Positions 6,075-7,373 of a DNA stretch of 7,373 bases are shown here, in pieces. Source of the DNA: Gammaproteobacteria bacterium. Its GTDB lineage: Bacteria; Pseudomonadota; Gammaproteobacteria; Nitrosococcales; Methylophagaceae. How positions within the stretch are numbered: the first letter of the stretch is position 1; each line of letters starts with the position of its first letter. The DNA is taken from assembly GCA_002402245.1 (NCBI GenBank), contig NVVP01000019.1, positions 34,306 to 41,678 on the forward strand, given 5' to 3'. The notes below the pieces were generated by a model. That model ran no database searches. It saw only the letters and a program-made list of their open reading frames with translations, and was not told the DNA's origin. The position numbers were made by a program, and so were the translations under genes.

Positions 6075-6086
6075 ATTATTGATATT

Positions 6087-6203
6087 TTAATTATCTTCAT
6101 CAGTATTAGCTTCTTCTTTTTGTTCTGAATAACTTTCTCTAACGACCACTATTTCTGGAGCTTCGACTTCTTCTGGTACTTCTTCATTTTTGTCATTACT
6201 CAT
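6087..6203 (-). CDS. Small acidic protein, partner of the upstream membrane protein
   Basis: A 38-residue frame, beginning MSNDKNEEVPEEVEAPEIVV and ending in TNTDEDN-like acidic residues (EEANTDEDN). It has about fourteen Asp/Glu against three Lys/Arg and no hydrophobic segment. AGAGGA lies seven bases before ATG 6203, one of the best ribosome sites in the window, and the gap to the upstream membrane-protein stop is eleven bases. Together these suggest a real translated gene co-transcribed with it. No family is recognised. By analogy with other small acidic partners it might regulate or shield the membrane protein, but that is a guess. Confidence 0.65.
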   Translation of the reverse strand: MSNDKNEEVPEEVEAPEIVVVRESYSEQKEEANTDEDN

Positions 6204-6214
6204 TTATATATCCT

Positions 6215-6727
6215 CTATGGCCATATTTTTATAAAAATCAATATCGTTGAAATAAAAAAACACCATGCTGAAAATACTATTTCAGCGTAGCCCTTATTTA
6301 TGTACTTTAACTTTTTTTCAATCTCTATCTCTATTTTTTCTGTTGCTTCAGAATATTTCTTTGCTAACCCTAAGTAAACAACTTCTCTTTTATTTATTTT
6401 AAAGTATTCGATCATAGTTTTATCAGATTGCATTTTTATCAAATTTTGCAATTTTATACTCTGAAATATGAAACTCCACGCGGAAGATATAGCAAGAAAA
6501 GTTATAGCAACAGAGCAAACAGTTAACCACCCCAAAAAATCAGAAGGTGGAACTATTTTTTCAAAAGCCCACCTGATAAGAAGAATATATAGAGTAATAG
6601 CTATGCTAATTGATGTTAAATATTTTATTGATTTATCTTCCAATCGAGTAAACCTCTGCCTTTCACTGGCAAATTGTTCTTGTTGAAATTCGTATAAAAG
6701 TTTATATTTTTCTATATCAACAGCCAC
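6215..6727 (-). CDS. Three-TM membrane protein of unknown function, cassette-borne
   Basis: I do not recognise a named family. The 170-residue product has an N-terminal charged, probably helical, region (LYEFQQEQFASERQRFTRLEDKS truncated here for length: residues 10-33), three hydrophobic segments (about 37-54, 64-88 and 147-168), and between the second and third a long charged helical stretch (about 90-145; KYSEATEKIEIEIEKKLKY). The start is GTG 6727-6725 with AGGGA about seven bases upstream; the codon lies 17 bases after the attC-like site, as expected for a cassette gene. An acidic small gene follows after eleven bases. The layout (helical cytoplasmic part plus a small TM bundle) recalls membrane effectors of SLATT/2TM type in phage-defence systems, but the resemblance is architectural only. 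Confidence 0.75.
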   Translation of the reverse strand: MAVDIEKYKLLYEFQQEQFASERQRFTRLEDKSIKYLTSISIAITLYILLIRWAFEKIVPPSDFLGWLTVCSVAITFLAISSAWSFIFQSIKLQNLIKMQSDKTMIEYFKINKREVVYLGLAKKYSEATEKIEIEIEKKLKYINKGYAEIVFSAWCFFISTILIFIKIWP

Positions 6728-6743
6728 TGATTGTCCCTATAAA

Positions 6744-6846
6744 ATATAACGCCACATTAAGCGGCTTAAAATTGTTGGCTAAAATGTTGAACGAAGTGAA
6801 AACAGCCAACTGTTTTAAGTCCGTTTGAATGCCTTGTATGGATAAT
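6744..6846 (-). other. attC recombination site (integron gene-cassette element)
   Basis: On the minus strand the site ends AAGCCGCTTAATGTGGCGTTATAT, given as two parts: AAGCCGCTTAATG and TGGCGTTATAT; GTTATAT fits the attC core GTTRRRY with one change. The 5' half, ACAAGGCATTCAAACGGACTT, is partly complementary to that end. The centre folds as AAAACAGTTGGCT pairing with AGCCAACAATTTT around a loop containing CACTTCGTTC. The 5' core box is imperfect (CCATACAAGG where TAACAAGG is usual). About 100 bases long, it belongs to the attC type common in vibrio-like chromosomal integrons. The next cassette gene starts 17 bases beyond. Confidence 0.78.
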
Positions 6847-6900
6847 ATCCCATAAATAATACACCTATTTAAAACCAAGTTCGGATAAAGTGAGGCCCAT

Positions 6901-6926
6901 GCTTTGGCTGTAACCAAAGCCTTTTT
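6901..6926 (+). terminator. Rho-independent terminator, plus-strand orientation
   Basis: GCTTTGG-CTGTAA-CCAAAGC followed by CTTTTT: a perfect seven-base stem, six-base loop and T-run on the plus strand. No plus-strand gene is found just before it. On the minus strand the hairpin also forms but is preceded by A's, not followed by T's, so it would not end the RES-gene transcript by the standard mechanism. Confidence 0.55.
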
Positions 6927-6974
6927 ATGCGGTAGTTCGATTGATTGCAGGCTCCTCGATTGATTTTAACTTGC

Positions 6975-7106
6975 TCACGATAAGTCGCTCATTTTCTGTC
7001 TCCGCCCTTCTTTAATAGGCTGATTCGATGGTTTAATTGTAACTATATTTTCTCTGTAATTCATAACTTTGTTTGCCACAAAAACTGAAAATAAAATAGC
7101 TGCCAT
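6975..7106 (-). CDS. Tiny putative membrane-anchored ORF after the RES gene
   Basis: A 43-residue frame starting MAAILFSVFVANKVMNYREN and ending RRQKMSDLS. The first fifteen residues are hydrophobic, the rest polar and basic. TAGGG lies five bases before ATG 7106, a fair ribosome site. It is in the same frame as the RES-domain gene, 27 bases after its TGA. No family is recognised. It may be a real small cassette gene or a chance frame in the cassette's tail. Confidence 0.35.
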   Translation of the reverse strand: MAAILFSVFVANKVMNYRENIVTIKPSNQPIKEGRRQKMSDLS

Positions 7107-7133
7107 AATTACCCTAGTACTTAATATGCCTAA

Positions 7134-7373
7134 TCATGCCTGCACCGGTAAAACACCATCCACTAAAAAATTATCAAGTGGAAAGTGATGGATATTACTA
7201 TTATATAAGGGTTTAAACATGACTTCGTTTGCCGTAGTTTCACACAACCATTGTTCTGTATGGTTAGGTTTGTTGTGTAAAAAGGCTGAGGTGTTGTATA
7301 AGGCTAGGCATATGCCATTATTTGAATCACGTGCTGATTCATATTCAAAAGCAAGTACGCCGGCTGCTCTCAT
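7134..7373 (-). CDS. RES-domain toxin, C-terminal part (5' end beyond window)
   Basis: The frame is open at the right edge and ends at TGA 7136-7134, giving the last 79 residues. RAAGVLAFEYESARDSNNG, ICLALYNTSAF, then EQWLCETTANEVMF and the ending FLVDGVLPVQA match the C-terminal half of RES-domain proteins, which usually run 150-250 residues and commonly stop just after a FLVDGRLP motif. RES toxins of Xre-RES type II systems degrade cellular NAD+; the antitoxin gene normally lies immediately upstream, here outside the window. The Met at the edge is internal, not the start. As the gene next to an attC-like site it appears to be cassette cargo. Whether the missing N-terminal catalytic residues are present cannot be seen. 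Confidence 0.75.
   Translation of the reverse strand: MRAAGVLAFEYESARDSNNGICLALYNTSAFLHNKPNHTEQWLCETTANEVMFKPLYNSNIHHFPLDNFLVDGVLPVQA

Noticed and set aside
6468..6686. Plus-strand 72-codon frame
   Set aside because: Lies opposite the three-TM protein and has no ribosome site.
6717..6917. Minus-strand 66-codon frame (MVTAKAWASLYPN...)
   Set aside because: It reads straight through the attC-like hairpin and its flank; such frames are common artefacts of attC sites.
1..7373. CRISPR array or rRNA
   Set aside because: No regularly spaced repeats and no rRNA-like sequence were found.

Overview
The window looks like the edge of an integron-type gene-cassette region in an AT-rich, probably marine, gammaproteobacterium. 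The lineage is inferred from the general look of the tRNA, the riboswitch-controlled CobN-like gene and the attC-like sequence; the species cannot be named. No integron integrase or attI site lies inside the window. Almost every gene runs on the minus strand.

Left part (1-2370) is core-like: the first ~594 codons of an exported CobN-like chelatase (reading off the left edge), its leader with a clear cobalamin riboswitch, and a complete tRNA-Val(UAC) with a good sigma-70 promoter. Repression of the CobN-like gene by cobalamin suggests corrinoid or cobalt acquisition rather than aerobic B12 synthesis in the cytoplasm.

Right part (2449-7373) is accessory. From left to right: a phytanoyl-CoA dioxygenase-like enzyme (PhyH); two scrambled remnants of an IS200-like (Y1/HUH) transposase; a small two-TM protein; an IS1595-type insertion sequence with a dead transposase, which appears to split an attC-like site; a type II toxin-antitoxin pair whose RelE-like toxin carries an internal stop while antitoxin and operator palindrome look intact; a short 5' end of another IS1595-type element joined to a plus-strand isochorismatase-like cysteine hydrolase; a two-gene minus-strand cassette (three-TM protein plus a 38-residue acidic protein with its own strong ribosome binding site); a well-formed attC-like site; a tiny membrane-anchored ORF; and the C-terminus of a RES-domain toxin running off the right edge.

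The genes next to attC-like sequence (RES toxin, membrane pair, antitoxin/toxin, small two-TM protein) are the kinds of cargo often found in sedentary chromosomal integrons. The membrane pair, which I cannot assign to a known family, is the best candidate for an undescribed system.
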